From Uloborus plumipes (taxonomy: Eukaryota; Arthropoda; Arachnida; Araneae; Uloboridae), in contig JAXGGA010005855.1 in the NCBI GenBank assembly GCA_038373865.1, positions 1 to 64,000 on the forward strand: DNA of 64,000 nt. Direction: 5' to 3'. Each line of letters starts with the position of its first letter. Position 1 is the first letter of the stretch. Below are positions 21,832 to 34,067 of the stretch, piece by piece. The notes under the pieces were generated by a model, which had not been told where the DNA came from, did not search any database, and saw nothing but the letters and a program-made list of their open reading frames with translations. The position numbers and the translations under genes are program-made.

Positions 21832-24511
21832 CCACGGTACTGACTCATTTATCCACGGTACTGACATAATATAAATTTGGTAAACATTCTTTAGGAAAAT
21901 CATTTTATACATTCTTGAGTTCTGTTACAACATTTAAAAATTCTTTTACATTGATTATTTACCACATTAATAACTAATAATAACAATTAACTCTTATAAT
22001 TGTTATCAACTATTATTCGAAAAAAAAAACTCTATTTATAGTATTTAACAAAAAACATTGTTTAAACTATGTTAAACTTATTAAAGTAATATATCAAATG
22101 CATTCATAATAATAAATAAATAATATTAAATTACATGAAGTATGAAGTATGATTTTGGTTTTTTTAAATTCTTGTACTTCTACGCAGTGATATTTTTTTA
22201 ATTTTTTTCTAAACTGTCTTTAGCAACGTCTGTTTCAAGGCATTCTGAATTTTTAGTTAATTTTGGTGATGAATTACATGATTTTGTTTTCAATCTGTTC
22301 TTCATTTTCCTAGTTGTATCATTGATAGAGTAATCAATTTTTCCTATAGCAAAGTGTTCACATGGATTTTTAGTAGAACAATCAAAACAACTTAATGCGA
22401 ATTTAATAAAATACAATTATGATGTAGTTTATTCCACGTGTACTGATGTACTTTCATAGTGCCAATGAAAAGCTTAAAATTGCTCGGTAATATTGAATCA
22501 ATGTTTGATATTTCGTCTTCTGTAACGCAATCAATGTATACTGAATTTACATGATCTTGCAAAATCGTCAAAAAAGATTCAAAGTTTGGCACATCCAAGT
22601 CGTATTTCACTTGATCATCAGCTAATTTCTTAATTATAACCACCGATCCCATCAGCGGACTTTTTTCCGTGGCCAGCCTCACTAAAGTTGTATGTAATAT
22701 CCTCTAATTGAGTATAGCACTGAGGCAAGTACTGGGCTATGAGATAAAACATTTTCTTATTGCGGTACTGAGTCGTTGGACCATCGCTCATTATATGTAT
22801 TTTTTTTACCTCTGGATTTGTTGCTAGATAAATATCAAGTATTTTTTTAATATGAACAGAATATAGTAGAAGGATCATGTCTGAGAGATTTTGACAAAGT
22901 AGCAAAACCTTGAGAAAAGTTTGAAGAGTAAATCATGCCAGTGTGTAAAGTACATTGTACTCTACTGGCCCCAAAGTGCACTGACTGAACTTCCGTTTCA
23001 TACTTACAAGAATAGAGGAGTCCCAACTCATTGCTTTGTAGAAACTGAGTAAGTTTTTTCATGGAATTGTTTTGATGAATAATTCTGTATTCATGAGCCA
23101 TAATCAAATCTAGATCGTGTTTAAAATGCTGAATTGCTTGTCCTATCGTGCAAGAAATTTCTGTTTTTGCAGTAACTTTAACAGTTATTGTTTTTTTTTT
23201 TTTGTTTTTTCATTAATTCTTCGTTCTGAAGATACTTCCCATTTCATGTAAGATATTTTATCAATAGGATTAGTATCTTTCATGTTAAATTCTAAATTTT
23301 TTAGCTTACATTCCTCACACTTTCTTGATAGACACCCTTCAGAATTACTGTCACATAAGAAACTGCTCAAAATTTTATATGGCGTACTTTCCGTCAATAA
23401 CTTATGACTGTGAAACGCTTGTATTAGCAAAGAAAAATTTTCGTGAGTGAAGCACGCACACATATTTCGATTAGTAATTTTCGGTTCAATACAGTACTTT
23501 GGGCGTAATCTTGCGAAAGCTGCGTAGCTAACAGGATACGTACTTTGGGAACAAAATTGAGAATGTAAATCTTTAATCGTAGCCTTCATATAACGCTTTG
23601 TTACTTGCTTTCCATTTATTTTTATTGAAGTTTTTTTATCAGGAATTCTTACTATTTTCTTCATAAAAATTTATCACCCGATCTTGAATAAATTTTTGAT
23701 TCCTTTTTGCATTTTTTACATACTCCAGTGACTGATTACTCCTATGAACTCTTGAAGAAATAATAGGAGCAACATTTTTCCTAATGGCAGATATTTGTCG
23801 ATATTTTTTAACAATTTTTCCGTTTATTGCTCGACCCAATATTTGCTTAAACTTAGAACTGTTTGAGTCTTGGTAGGACGATTTTAGTTGCCTTACCATA
23901 ACTTATTGTACCATAAATTGTGGAATTCGGCAACTTATATCATTACTAGTATCAGGTACTTTTTTACTAGGTAGTGTTGGAGCCATCTGCATAAAAAAAT
24001 ATTGCAATTAATGATTAAAACAATTTTATTACTAATTTATAATTTTTTCACACGGTACTGACAGACACGGTACTGACATTTTCATTTGAAAAAAATACTG
24101 TACCTGTTTGGCTGTAGTTTTGTTAATGTCCATTTATCGTGTAGTTTAGGTTAGTATTAAGTACAAATATCTACAATTTCGGATAGGAAAAATCAATAGT
24201 TGTTAAAGAAATCCATACCACGGTACTGACAAGAAAATCTATGACATACCTTTTTCAAAACGGAAATCTAAAATGACACAACCTCTTTGCACTATTTCGT
24301 CATCTCTATGCTTGTAAATATTACTCAGGTGAAGTGATTTCAACATCGTTCACAAGGCGTTTCATAAATCTCAATGTAGACGGCGCTCGAGTCACACAAA
24401 TGCAAATTTTAAAGAAACGTTAAATTTCGGGGACAAGAGTTATTGAACCAGAACCCAAAAAATTCAACATTTACAGAAAAACTCAAAAAAGGGACATGAC
24501 ACGGTACTGAC
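21832..24511 (-). mobile_element. Decayed DNA transposon with repeated CACGGTACTGAC motifs
   Basis: Six copies of CACGGTACTGAC lie in the same orientation at 21833-21844, 21854-21865, 24051-24062, 24066-24077, 24219-24230 and 24500-24511. All are outside the coding remnant: two on its 3' side and four on its 5' side. Repeated subterminal motifs of this kind are commonly transposase-binding sites. True element ends and a target duplication were not found, so the limits given are those of the motifs. Confidence 0.6.
22198..23986 (-). pseudogene. Decayed transposase-like gene (SDG...QY / GHGK...DGIGG family)
   Basis: A remnant of about 600 codons. It starts at ATG 23986, just after a TTTTTTTATGCAG acceptor-like site. 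One in-frame TAA follows near 23904, then about five single-base frameshifts, including one in the A-run near 23195. In order it shows a basic N-terminus, a segment with PVSYAAFARLRPKYC and CACFTHENFSLL, a CLSRKCEECKLKN cysteine cluster, HIMSDGPTTQYRNKK near 22790, FSEAGHGKKSADGIGG near 22650, and LSCFDCSTKNPCEHF near the end. This arrangement recurs in uncharacterised multicopy arthropod and cnidarian proteins, from memory. The SDG and DGIGG aspartates could be catalytic, which is inference. I cannot assign a named superfamily. Confidence 0.72.
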
Positions 24512-25486
24512 ATTTTGGTGATATGTTGTAGGTTTTCTCTCAATGCAAGTTATATTATATGAGCGATTCCATACCAAATCACCGAATGGGGGTCGCACGA
24601 CCGACTCGGATTTTTTTTTATTTTGGTGCACAGATTGATGGTATAGAGGTATGAAAAAGCCCAAAAGGAAAGTTACCTGCTCCACTTATTTTCTGAGATA
24701 CATGCCCTCAAAGTTTGTCCTCCACGTCAAAATACTAAAAAAGTGATGTTATTTAATCATTTTTTATAAAAAATCGTACTCATGCAAAATAAAAGTGTTA
24801 GATATCTATGGAAACTAGTTACTCCAGGCATTCTGAAAAAAAAATACTAGAACGTTCATAATGAAAATTGCCAAGGTACAGGGCTCTTTGAAGTTGTCGC
24901 CACAAAAACTTGATTTTGCAGATTTTGCTAAAATTCAGGCATTTATTACAAAAAAAGGCAAACAAAACCAAAGGTTTTCTCACTTTCTGGTAGTGTACAG
25001 GTCCTCCCTGTAAATTGCTATGCAATAAATTTTTTGGGTTTCTCACTCCTTCTTGGAATTATTTTAGCTTAAAAATAAGCCATAAGGCAAAAAATGCGTT
25101 TTTGGCCATCTTGGCAGCCGTTTTTCTCATAAAGGGGGAGCAGTAGAAACTTTAATTTTTTTTTAAACAAGCCACTGATACGTTAGCTATTCACAGGAAA
25201 AGAGTTTACTTTTGGTTATTTCTCCCATTAAGAGATATCCTGCTGACAGTATATGCATGTTTTTCGCGACGACCATATGCTTTTGTTCCCCCTCTCATGG
25301 ACTTAAAATTAATTAAACCAAAAAATAATGATATATTTATTATTAGCTGTATTATCTACCCAATATGTCATGAAATTTAATTTATTAAATCATTGAACAA
25401 TAAATTAGATAATTGATGAAAACAAGAAAAAGTATTTCTCTGATGCCTGAGCATTATGCATTCATAATTATAAAGCACTAAATACT
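24512..25486. other. Non-coding stretch, possibly repeat-derived
   Basis: Phrases such as TTCTGAGATACATGCCCTCA, TTAAGAGATATCCTGCTGAC and AAAAAGTGATG resemble the interiors of the palindromic elements elsewhere in the window. No termini or coding frame were found. Confidence 0.35.
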
Positions 25487-26501
25487 TTCTTGAGAAATTA
25501 ATTAACATAAATGAGCTCTAAATAGTTATATTATAAGCAATACCCAATCTTGTGATTGGGATACTCCTGTTTTTAATTGAAGAATTTCTTGAATATCATA
25601 TGAATATCAGGAAAATAAATGAGGTCTTTTCGTTTGATGTAGGATACTTAATGACAAATTTCATTTGATGGGCTACTAACTGAGCATAGTGATAAAGGGC
25701 TATTAATTTCAGCATGGAATTCCATTTTATCTTATTTAACAGTTAAATATTTATAAAATAATTAAATAAATAATTTAATATAAAGCCATGCTTGAAGAAT
25801 TAAAATTAGTGCAACTAATTTATTCCCATACTGATCTTTACAAAACTGACATGTGTTGAGCACTGATAAGAACTGACAAGAATAAGTTTACTCACTAAAA
25901 TACTAGTTCACAGATACTATAAAGCGTACATTCTATTTTCTACAAAATAATACTGCAACAAAGAACAAGGGTATAAAGGGGTAGGTACTAAAGAATTTCT
26001 TGAAAAATCAATTAAAATAAAGGAGCTTCGAATATTTATCTCATAGGCAATACCCAATCTTGTGATTGGATGTTCCTGATTGGTGGCTATAAACAGGAGG
26101 ATACCCTTGTTTTTTGTTGCAGTATTATTTTGTGGAAAATAGAATGTATGCTTTATAGTATCTGTGAACTAATATTTTAGTGAGTAAACTTTTTCTTGTC
26201 AGTTCTTATCAGTGCTCAACGCATGTCAATTTTGTAAAGATCAGTATGGGAATAAATTAGTTGCACTAATTTTAATTCTTCAAGCATGGCTTTATATTAA
26301 ATTATTTATTTAATTATTTTGTAAATATTTAACTGTTAATAAGGTAAAATGGAATTCGATGCTGAAATTAATAGCTCTTTATCACCATGCTCAGTTAGTA
26401 GCCCATCAAATGAAATTTGTCATAAAATACCCTACATCAAACGAAAAGACCTCATTTATTTTCCTGATATTAATGTGATATTCAAGAAATTCTTCAATTA
26501 A
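25487..26501. repeat. Inverted repeat with ~400-bp arms and a direct repeat
   Basis: The left arm 25573-25974 and right arm 26101-26501 are reverse complements with scattered differences, around a 126-bp spacer. In addition, 25487-25565 and 25994-26072 are direct repeats sharing CAATACCCAATCTTGTGATT. One copy is in the spacer and the other just outside the left arm. The layout suits a foldback-type element or a local inverted duplication. No target duplication is visible. Confidence 0.8.
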
Positions 26502-27600
26502 CAAGAAGTTCTGTCAAGAACTAAACGAGCCTACTTTCCCGTACATCGACATCGGCAATCTAGCATCTAATCAATATTCTCTTGAATATCTGAAACTGAA
26601 AATTATGTCAAACCTACCTTTATAACACTTAAAGCTGATTTCTAAAAGCAAAATATACCCCTCTCATCAGATGATCAGCAGGACACGTAAAAAGTAAATA
26701 AACGAGTAAATAAAGTTTTGTCGCACCTTTTAAAGAATGTAACTGCTATAGTTCTTCCGTAGAAAAATTTCACAATCGCTTTCAAATGAAAAAATAAATA
26801 AATAAAAGCAGGGGTGCCCACAGGGGGGGATTATGGCGCAAGTTGCGCCATCAAAATTTTTGGGGGGGATTTTTTAACTTATTTATTTATTTATTTAAAT
26901 TATTTATTAATTTATTTTTTCAATTTAAATTATTTATTAACTTTTTTTTAATTATTTTTAAATTATTTTTATTTTTTTTTTATTTACGGTTTTTTTTTTC
27001 TTTTTTTTTGTGCGAAGTTAATATCGAAAAATATTAACTTCTTTTTGAACGATTTGTATCTGAATTGTTGCTGAGTAATTAGAATAAGACTGCTAAGCGG
27101 GGGAAAAAAAGATACGCTATCAATTCAACTTCAGCATTACCACTGACACCATAACAAATCTCGGCTCAAATGCAAAATAGGAACTTCCAGCCTAAACATT
27201 ATTTATTAGTGGCGCCTGGAACTCGTTATTTGCGCGAGTGTTTTAGCTGCTGTATTTCACCCTAATAGACAAATAACATCAACAAAATGACATATATATA
27301 TACCGTTTTACAACTACAAAATTATGCAGTTTTTCTGCTCCGAAGTCATTAGCTACGGGTATTCCAACGTTTGATATTATTATTTTTATTACTTTATAAT
27401 TTTTTTTACACTTCAGTTCAGTTTAATCTTAACACTGGGTGATAAAGATTTCTCAATGCGGAGTGTCACAGTTTCTGCCTACCGTAATGTTGCCACATTA
27501 ATGTGAGATGCGCTGTTATCGACTATTTTGTAGCAGTTTGTCGCGTTCATAGTAAATGGCGGTTCAAGTTTTGTGAAATTTTAAAAGAAATCCTTCGAAG

Positions 27601-27864
27601 ATGTCTAGAGCTCTTTAAACTTCGTTCAAATATAAATGTTTAGAAGTACTTTGCAACACTGTGCACAGACAAGACAAATGGACTGAACATTGTCGCAAAA
27701 AGCATGCATATAAATTTAGAAATAATACTAATATCAAGTACAAAGTTGTAGCTGCTAAGAAAGGCAGTAGTACTTGCGATAAAGCGACTAGTAACACGGG
27801 TGCAGGCTCCATTGTTTCAACGGTGACAATGACAAATATACAAAAATGCACCATCAACTTCAAG
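27601..27864 (+). pseudogene. Zinc-finger exon of a probable transposase, with one stop
   Basis: From ATG 27601 the frame reads MSRAL, then TAA (27616-27618), then TSFKYKCLEVLCNTVHRQDK, WTEHCRKKHAYKFRNN and onward. It is open up to a good GTAAGA donor at 27865, ending in phase 0. The C-x4-C-x11-H-x4-H spacing gives a C2H2-like finger, and the FKYKC lead is common in zinc-finger or transposase N-termini. The lysine-rich tail has no domain that I know. It sits inside hAT-like termini, which makes a transposase first exon plausible. The single nonsense codon and the lack of later exons suggest it is dead. A truncated host zinc-finger gene is the alternative. Confidence 0.45.
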
Positions 27865-28179
27865 GTAAGATTTATATTAAACATTCCTTGTAACAGTATT
27901 TTAAAACTATCTTACTTTGTTAATTATTTGATTTCAAAAAGGTACACTTTATATGTATATAAAAATATATAACCACCAAACACCTGTTTTATTAGTATTA
28001 ATGACGGTTCATAGTTTTAAGTGGCTATATATGGGCATGGCTTGCATCTTAAAAATCTTGAACTGTTTTTATGCATGCGTTGAAATAGGGAATTCATTGG
28101 TTCCATGATAGCTATGGCACATGAATATTGGGCTAAAAATTAAAAGGGAGAAAATTAATTTTTTAGTGTCTGCCTGAGA

Positions 28180-29621
28180 CAGTGGCGTATCCAGGGGGGG
28201 TGCCAAGGGACCAATGCACCCCCCAAGATTTTGTAAGACTATAAAAAATGGTGGCACCGAATTTTGAACGAACATGTAACCTTCATGTAAATATGCTTCA
28301 GGTTTTTTCAATGAAAAATACTTTATGGGCACTGAAATATTGTCATATTATTTTCTGTTTTCGACAATAAGAAGCAAAACTAATTGTTATTTTGTAATTG
28401 TGGAAATGTAAGAGGAAAATGAGCGATGTACCCGGGCCTCTCACTAACATTGTTAGACGTTTAAGCTTCCTATTAATTGCAGATTATTTAAATCATTTAA
28501 ACGTGTTTAAGCATTGCTCCTCCTCTTATTTTCTCTTTTTTAAAGATTATTTTGAACAAATTGTCATATTATTATTTTACATCGTAAAAAAAAAAAATCA
28601 ACAAAACACCAGCTTTTTTTTTCTTCGAAATGTGACAAATTAGATTTTTGTTTAAAAACGTATCGCACATTTAAAAAAAATTGTTTTTTGTATTAACACT
28701 TACATTGAAACATTACTGCTCATTTCAGCAGTAAATTTTTACCTTGGAGAAAAAGGGATCAGTTTCTACTTTCTTTTCTCATGGGATGAAATGAAAGTTT
28801 TTATTTTATTATTAAAAGTTTTATTAGAAATGAATAAATAAACAAGTTGAAATATTAATGAAGGAATGCGAATGAATGAATTAATCAATGAGCACATCTG
28901 GGATTAAAAAAAAAGGGGTATGTAATAGCTGAAAAACAAAAACAATTTTCCAGAAAGTGCAAAATATTACAATATGTGTATGAAATTTTGAAAATGAGTT
29001 GTATATATTCCCTTTGATTTTTAAGTCTATTCATATTTGAATCGCAATCGTCCAATCGACTATAGGTTTAAGAATATAATTAGTATATTGCTAGGTGGAT
29101 GGCGCAGAAGAGTTAAAATGTTTTGACATTCCAATTTGCCGCGTTATTTAAATCTTACCCCCACGTTCCCCAACATCTGAAGGACGTTTAAATGGACATT
29201 TTGTAGAATATGCATGAGAAAATACGTGCATATAAGCTAAGAAAAATCTTATCTTTGATGAAACAAAAATAATCATAAAATAATACTTCATAAAAACCAA
29301 AATGTACAAAAAGTTTCATTTTGGTACTCTCGGACCTTCAAAAATATTTTTATCATGCAACTATTTTTTTTAAATTATAAATGATCTATCAATTTTCCGA
29401 TGAAGACTTGAGTGCTTTTGGCTTGAGATTTTTTTTCGTAATATGTTTGTTATTGCATGATATTCATTTTTGTGAAGAAAAAAAAACGTTCAATAGAAAA
29501 AATTAAATCGAAATACTGCGTTTTTAAAGTTTCACCATATTTCTTGATTTTTTTCCTTTCTCATCACAGTGTCGATGTTCGATTGTGCACCCCCCAAAAT
29601 CAATTCCTGGATACGCCACTG
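28180..29621. mobile_element. Non-autonomous hAT element, 1442 bp
   Basis: The ends CAGTGGCGTATCCAGG and CCTGGATACGCCACTG are perfect 16-bp inverted repeats. They are followed internally by C/G runs on both sides (GGGGGTGCCAAGGGACC, and GCACCCCCCAAAATC). The 8-bp duplication GCCTGAGA is exact at 28172-28179 and 29622-29629. No transposase frame is present; the 81-codon frame at 28398-28643 is AT-rich chance. Confidence 0.95.
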
Positions 29622-29737
29622 GCCTGAGAAGTTAATTTGTTTGTTTCTAACGGGACTAAGATTCTTTCATGTTGCACAATTATTTCTTGATGGCTATTAC
29701 CATTTGAGAGGCACCTGGACTCTTACGAAGTGGAGGG

Positions 29738-29905
29738 TAGGCCCGTCATTTAGGGGGTCAGAGGGTCAACCCCCCCCCCTCCTCGGCTTTAGGAAACCAA
29801 TGTGTTTACCTGCAAGTGGATGGGGTTTTTACTATTTTTTGGCATATTTTACATTGAATACATACCCATTGCCCCCGCCGGAAAAGTTTGAAATGACGGT
29901 CCAGG
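29738..29905. mobile_element. hAT-like C-rich MITE, copy 3
   Basis: TAGGCCCGTCATTTAGGGGG at the left and GTTTGAAATGACGGTCC at the right, with the family core AAACCAATGTGTTTACCTGC inside. The right terminus is altered, so no duplication is clear. The 155-codon open frame 29569-30036 is created by this repeat and is not a gene. Confidence 0.7.
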
Positions 29906-30682
29906 CAAAGAGGCATTATTTTCATTTGCTAAGTGTAAGTTATATCATTGATTTAATTTGTTGTTGCTATTGGGAATTATTAATCATTTTCATAGCTATT
30001 TTTATTATATTTATCCCACCCAAATTTATTATCTAATTTTATTAATTTATGCCTCATTATAAACTCCCAAATGAGAAAATTTTCGTGGAAATTTACGACT
30101 TCACGCTTTTGGCTGGTCAACACATATAAATATTACAATGGTATTTATCTACCTTTTTATGCGTCATATTTTTAAACATTTGAATTGTCTTTCAATGTTT
30201 GATGTTACTATCAAAGATCGAGTTGAAATGATTGTTTTATTTATATGACACTCATTAATCTACGAAAATGTTTGTTTGTACTATAATAGTTATTTTCATT
30301 TGCATAGCACAAGCAAGTTTATTTAGTTAATGTATTGCTGTTTATTGTAAATATTTTTAACTAATCTTATCCCTTCAGATTCTGTTTATTTCACCCAGCC
30401 CTATTTAAACAAATAGTGCGTAAAAATCATGTGATTAGAAGTATTGCATTCAGTTTATACCTTCAGTGTCTATTTTTAAGTCATAATAAAATGATAACTT
30501 TCAGTGGCGTAGCGCAGAATTTTTTTAATTAAATAATAAAAATTGTAATAAAAAATAAATAAATAATATTAAAAAATAAATAAATAGAAAGCGCTAAAAA
30601 AAAATAAATAAGTAAAACTGGGTTGGCAAAATTTTTGGGGGGGAATTTGCGCCATTGAGCTTGGGGGGGATGGGCACCCCTG

Positions 30683-33312
30683 GCGACATCGATGTCGATG
30701 TTTTTGCTATAACATCGATGTTTTTAACATCGATGTTTGAGGGTCGATGTTTTCTCAACATCGATATTTGGGTTCGATGTTTTTTTTTCGATGTCGATGT
30801 TTTATAATCCAGCTAAAAAAGCTTGATAAAAATATGCGATAAGCAGACATATTAAGAAATTTTCATCCTTAATCAGAAGTTTCAGTTTTAATCTCGTTTG
30901 AAACATTTTCTATGATTATTATATAGCTTTCGCCATTTTTTTTTTAATTATTCGTTTCATTATTATTCTTTATGTGAATGTTTTATATTTCAGCAAAAAA
31001 AAAAAAAAAAAAACAACAGAAAAAGAAAAAACATCATCAAGATATGGGGCCAAAGGTTATATTGTTAATCAGCCGTTTCACCATCAATCTCGTTAGAAGA
31101 CTTTTTGATAGTGATCATCGATGTTTTAAGGTCGGTGTCTTTTAATGATCACTGTTTCGCGTTCGATGTTTTTTTTTTCTTTCAATGTCTGTTTTACACT
31201 TCAGCAAAAAGCAATAAAAATATGCAATAAAAACATTCATCTTTTACAGTTGCAATATCTATTGTATTAAAATAGTTTACTATATAATTACTACCGATGA
31301 TTTACGGTCAACGATTTTCAAACATCGTTGTTTTTGTTTTGATTCAAAAATTTTTTTCGATAACGGTGTTTTACATTTCAACAAAAAAAATTTCATAAAT
31401 ATATGCGATAAAGAAATTTTATACCGTTAATCAACAATTGCAGTGTCTATCTCACTAAAAAAGTTTTCTATAATTGACATCGATAACATACGGTTGATGT
31501 TTTTCAGGAGAGAAAAGATAGAATCTAATTGAGTGATACACTAGGTGGCCAAAAGTATCCGGACACTTTCAAAAATTTACATTTTTAGATATAACTCGAG
31601 AAATAAGTGATCAATTGTTCTTTAACTTTAGTCATACAAAATATATTCTTCACCGAACATTTCCAAGTTGAAATTAAATTACCCTTGCATTTGGGGGACG
31701 ATAAGAAGGGGGGTCGAAAGAAAAACCGCTTTTTGACCATAACTCTTTGAAAATAGCTCGGAATAAGCTATGCATTTAAGTAATTAATTAGCATACTATG
31801 TATAATTACTGTACAACTTCAAATGAAAGTACCACTCTTACTTCCGAAGATATGAAACATTTTTTAAAAAACGGCAATTTTATTCGAAGGGTTTTTGCTC
31901 ATAACAGGCAGAGTTTTTGATCAAACCTTATCAAAACTTCAGGAAAGATGACAAAATACAAGAGAAAGAACATACTAAAACGGTTTTTAAAAATATTAAA
32001 AATCCGATGAGATATGAACGTTAAAAGGAAATAATTTTGCACGGCGCATGCGCGAAAGACAGAAATTTATAACTACAAAAATATTGTACCCTGGTGTATA
32101 ATGCATCTTATAAAAAAAGTTCCAGTTGAATATCGTAAAAATTGAAAAAGATATCAGCGATCTAGTGAGCTGTAATTCATTCATTTGCAGTCAATTCATA
32201 AATGGAGAGGGGTTGTTCACAAATAGTGTGGGGACAATCGAGCATATTTTTCAATGTTAAATTGTATACTGTTTAAAAATTTATATTTGGCATAGAAGTC
32301 ACATTTCGCCCATTCGGCCAAAAAGACCTTATAAGTAGGTGGCCAAAAGTATCCGGAGACCCCCTGAAACGTTGGTTTTGAGCGATGACGAAATAACCTT
32401 TATTTTAAAAATAGCTCTTTGTGGACAGACCCTCACTATGTATGTATTGTCTGCGAATGAATGAAATACAGCTCACTAGATCGCTGATATCTTTTTCAAT
32501 TTTCATGATATTCAACTGGAACTTTTTTCATAAGATGCAGTATATACCAGGCTACAATATTTTTGTAGTTATAAATTTCTGTCGTTCGCGCATGCGCCGT
32601 GAAATTTTTTTTCCTTTTAACATTCATATCTCATCGGATTTTTAATATTTTTAAAAACCGTTTTAGTATGTTCTTTCTTTTGTATTTTGTCATCTTTCCT
32701 GAAGTTTTGATAAGGTTTGATCAAAAACTCTGCGTGTTATGAGCAAAAATCCTTCAAATAAAATTGCCGTTTTTTAAAAAATGTTTCATATCTTCGGAAT
32801 TAAGAGTGGTGCGTTCATTTGAATTTGTATAGTAATTATACATAGTATGCTAATTATTTACTGAAATACATAGCTTATTCCGAGCTATTTTCAAAGAGTT
32901 ATGGTCAAAAAGCGGTTTTTCTTTCGACCCCCCTTCTTATCGTCCCCCAAATGCAAGGGTAATTTAATTTCAACTTGGAAATGTTCGGTGAAGCCTATAT
33001 TTTGTATGACTAAAGTTAAAGAGCAATTGATCACTTATTTCCCCAGCTATATGTAAAAATGTGAATTTTTGAAAGTGTCCGGATACTTTTGGCCACCTAG
33101 TGTATAAAGAGGCGCAATGTATTGGGAAGTTACTGTATTACTGTACATTTAAATGTATAAGTAATTTTTATAGAAAAAGATCGATGTTTTGAAACATCGA
33201 TGTTTGAAAACATCCATGTTTTTTGGTCGATGTATCAATACCATCGATGTCTTAATTTCGAAACATCGATGTCTTGAAACATCGATGTTTTGCCTTCGAT
33301 GTCGCACCCCTA
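30683..33312. mobile_element. CGATGT-rich element, split by a palindromic insertion
   Basis: The left part (30683-31537) and right part (33105-33312) are dense in ACATCGATGT and TTCGATGTTTT words. The ends GCGACATCGATGTCGATG and CTTCGATGTCGCACCCCTAG are inverted relatives, although the left end lacks the CTAGGGGT that the right predicts. The word density falls inward (31080-31500), where CATCGATGTTTT degrades. It is probably a non-autonomous DNA element of hAT-like type. Confidence 0.6.
31539..33102. mobile_element. 1.56 kb palindromic Tc1/mariner-like element
   Basis: The ends CACTAGGTGGCCAAAAGTAT (then CCGGACACTTTC) and its complement are flanked by TA (31537-31538 and 33103-33104). The two halves are reverse complements for most of their length, meeting near 32210-32400. 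There a second, partial copy of the terminus (AGGTGGCCAAAAGTATCCGG, about 32338-32357) appears. The mirror frames at 31996-32184 (-) and 32421-32645 (+) are the same arm sequence and not a gene. It is inserted in the CGATGT-rich element. Confidence 0.88.
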
Positions 33313-34067
33313 GTTCAGGATTATGGGAACAGGGGACCCTCGGGGTGATGCACCACTGCGTTATAGCAAAACAAATACGAAACTCGCGCCAAGTGACTTC
33401 ATTACAATAACCACTTCCACCGAGTCCTCACCCTTCATTCCCGGGGTACTGCGAGTAAATAAAAACTTCTCCGCATTTCTCGCAGCAAAAGACCTCTCCG
33501 TATCTCAACTTCATGATGTTGTCGCAGCGAAGAATGCGAGAATCAACCGCGAAATGCCTTCGCCCATTCTCGCTCAATGGACGCAGACGTAGGTCTTTGT
33601 GCCGATCCGCACGAGGCCTCACTTAGCGAAGAATGCAGCCAACAAGGAGGAGTTGCAGGGACCCCTTTATTTGGGCCCGCGCAACAAAGGGCACGTCAGT
33701 TATAACTCCATCGAGGCCTTTTGCAGATATTAAACGAGGCTTTTGTGCTGAAAGGGAAAGTTTTGAAATCTTTTTTTCTTTTTCTTGCTCACCTCTTCTC
33801 AGAGGATGGATCTTGAGGTGGATCGTGGAGAATGAGGATTTACCTTCTTCTTATGATTATATTTTTGAGCGGAACAGAAGTGGGGGGGGGGGGGAGTGCT
33901 GTCATTTGACTGAAAAAGTTAAATCAATTTTCTCAGCTAAAAGTTCCTTAATTTACATTAAAAAGAAATATTTTTTTCCCACAATATCTAATTGGATCTT
34001 CTGAATCTTCGAACGTGCATGCATGAACAGAAACAATCTCAGGAAAATATTTTTTCAACTGTATGTG
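33313..34067. other. GC-richer single-copy-looking stretch
   Basis: 33330-33760 has more G+C and CpG than its surroundings (CGCAGCAAAAG, GTTGTCGCAGCGAAGAATGC). Overlapping frames occur on both strands, none with a recognised domain or good splice context. It could be an untranslated exon or regulatory DNA; nothing firmer can be said. Confidence 0.35.

Larger units (their letters stand above)
26809..30682. mobile_element. hAT-like element (CAGGGGTGCCCA family), copy 1, with nested insertions
   Basis: The left end CAGGGGTGCCCACAGGGGGG is followed by ATTATGGCGCAAGTTGCGCC. The right end is TTTGCGCCATTGAGC, a G-run, then GGGCACCCCTG. The same pair of ends closes the 456-bp element at 56466-56921, so I read them as one element. 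Between them lie a zinc-finger exon, a 1442-bp hAT element and a C-rich MITE. Removing the nested DNA leaves about 2.25 kb. The flanks (AATAAAAG and GCGACATC) do not match, so the right junction may have been rearranged by the next element. Confidence 0.55.

Noticed and set aside
26843..27037. Phe/Leu-rich 64-codon frame that looks membrane-like
   Set aside because: Caused by a T-rich low-complexity tract just inside the hAT-like left end.
29569..30036. 155-codon plus-strand frame
   Set aside because: It runs from a hAT terminus through a C-rich MITE into AT-rich DNA; a product of repeats.
33189..33622. Overlapping frames near the CGATGT repeat
   Set aside because: They arise from repeat words and a GC-richer patch; no family signature and conflicting strands.
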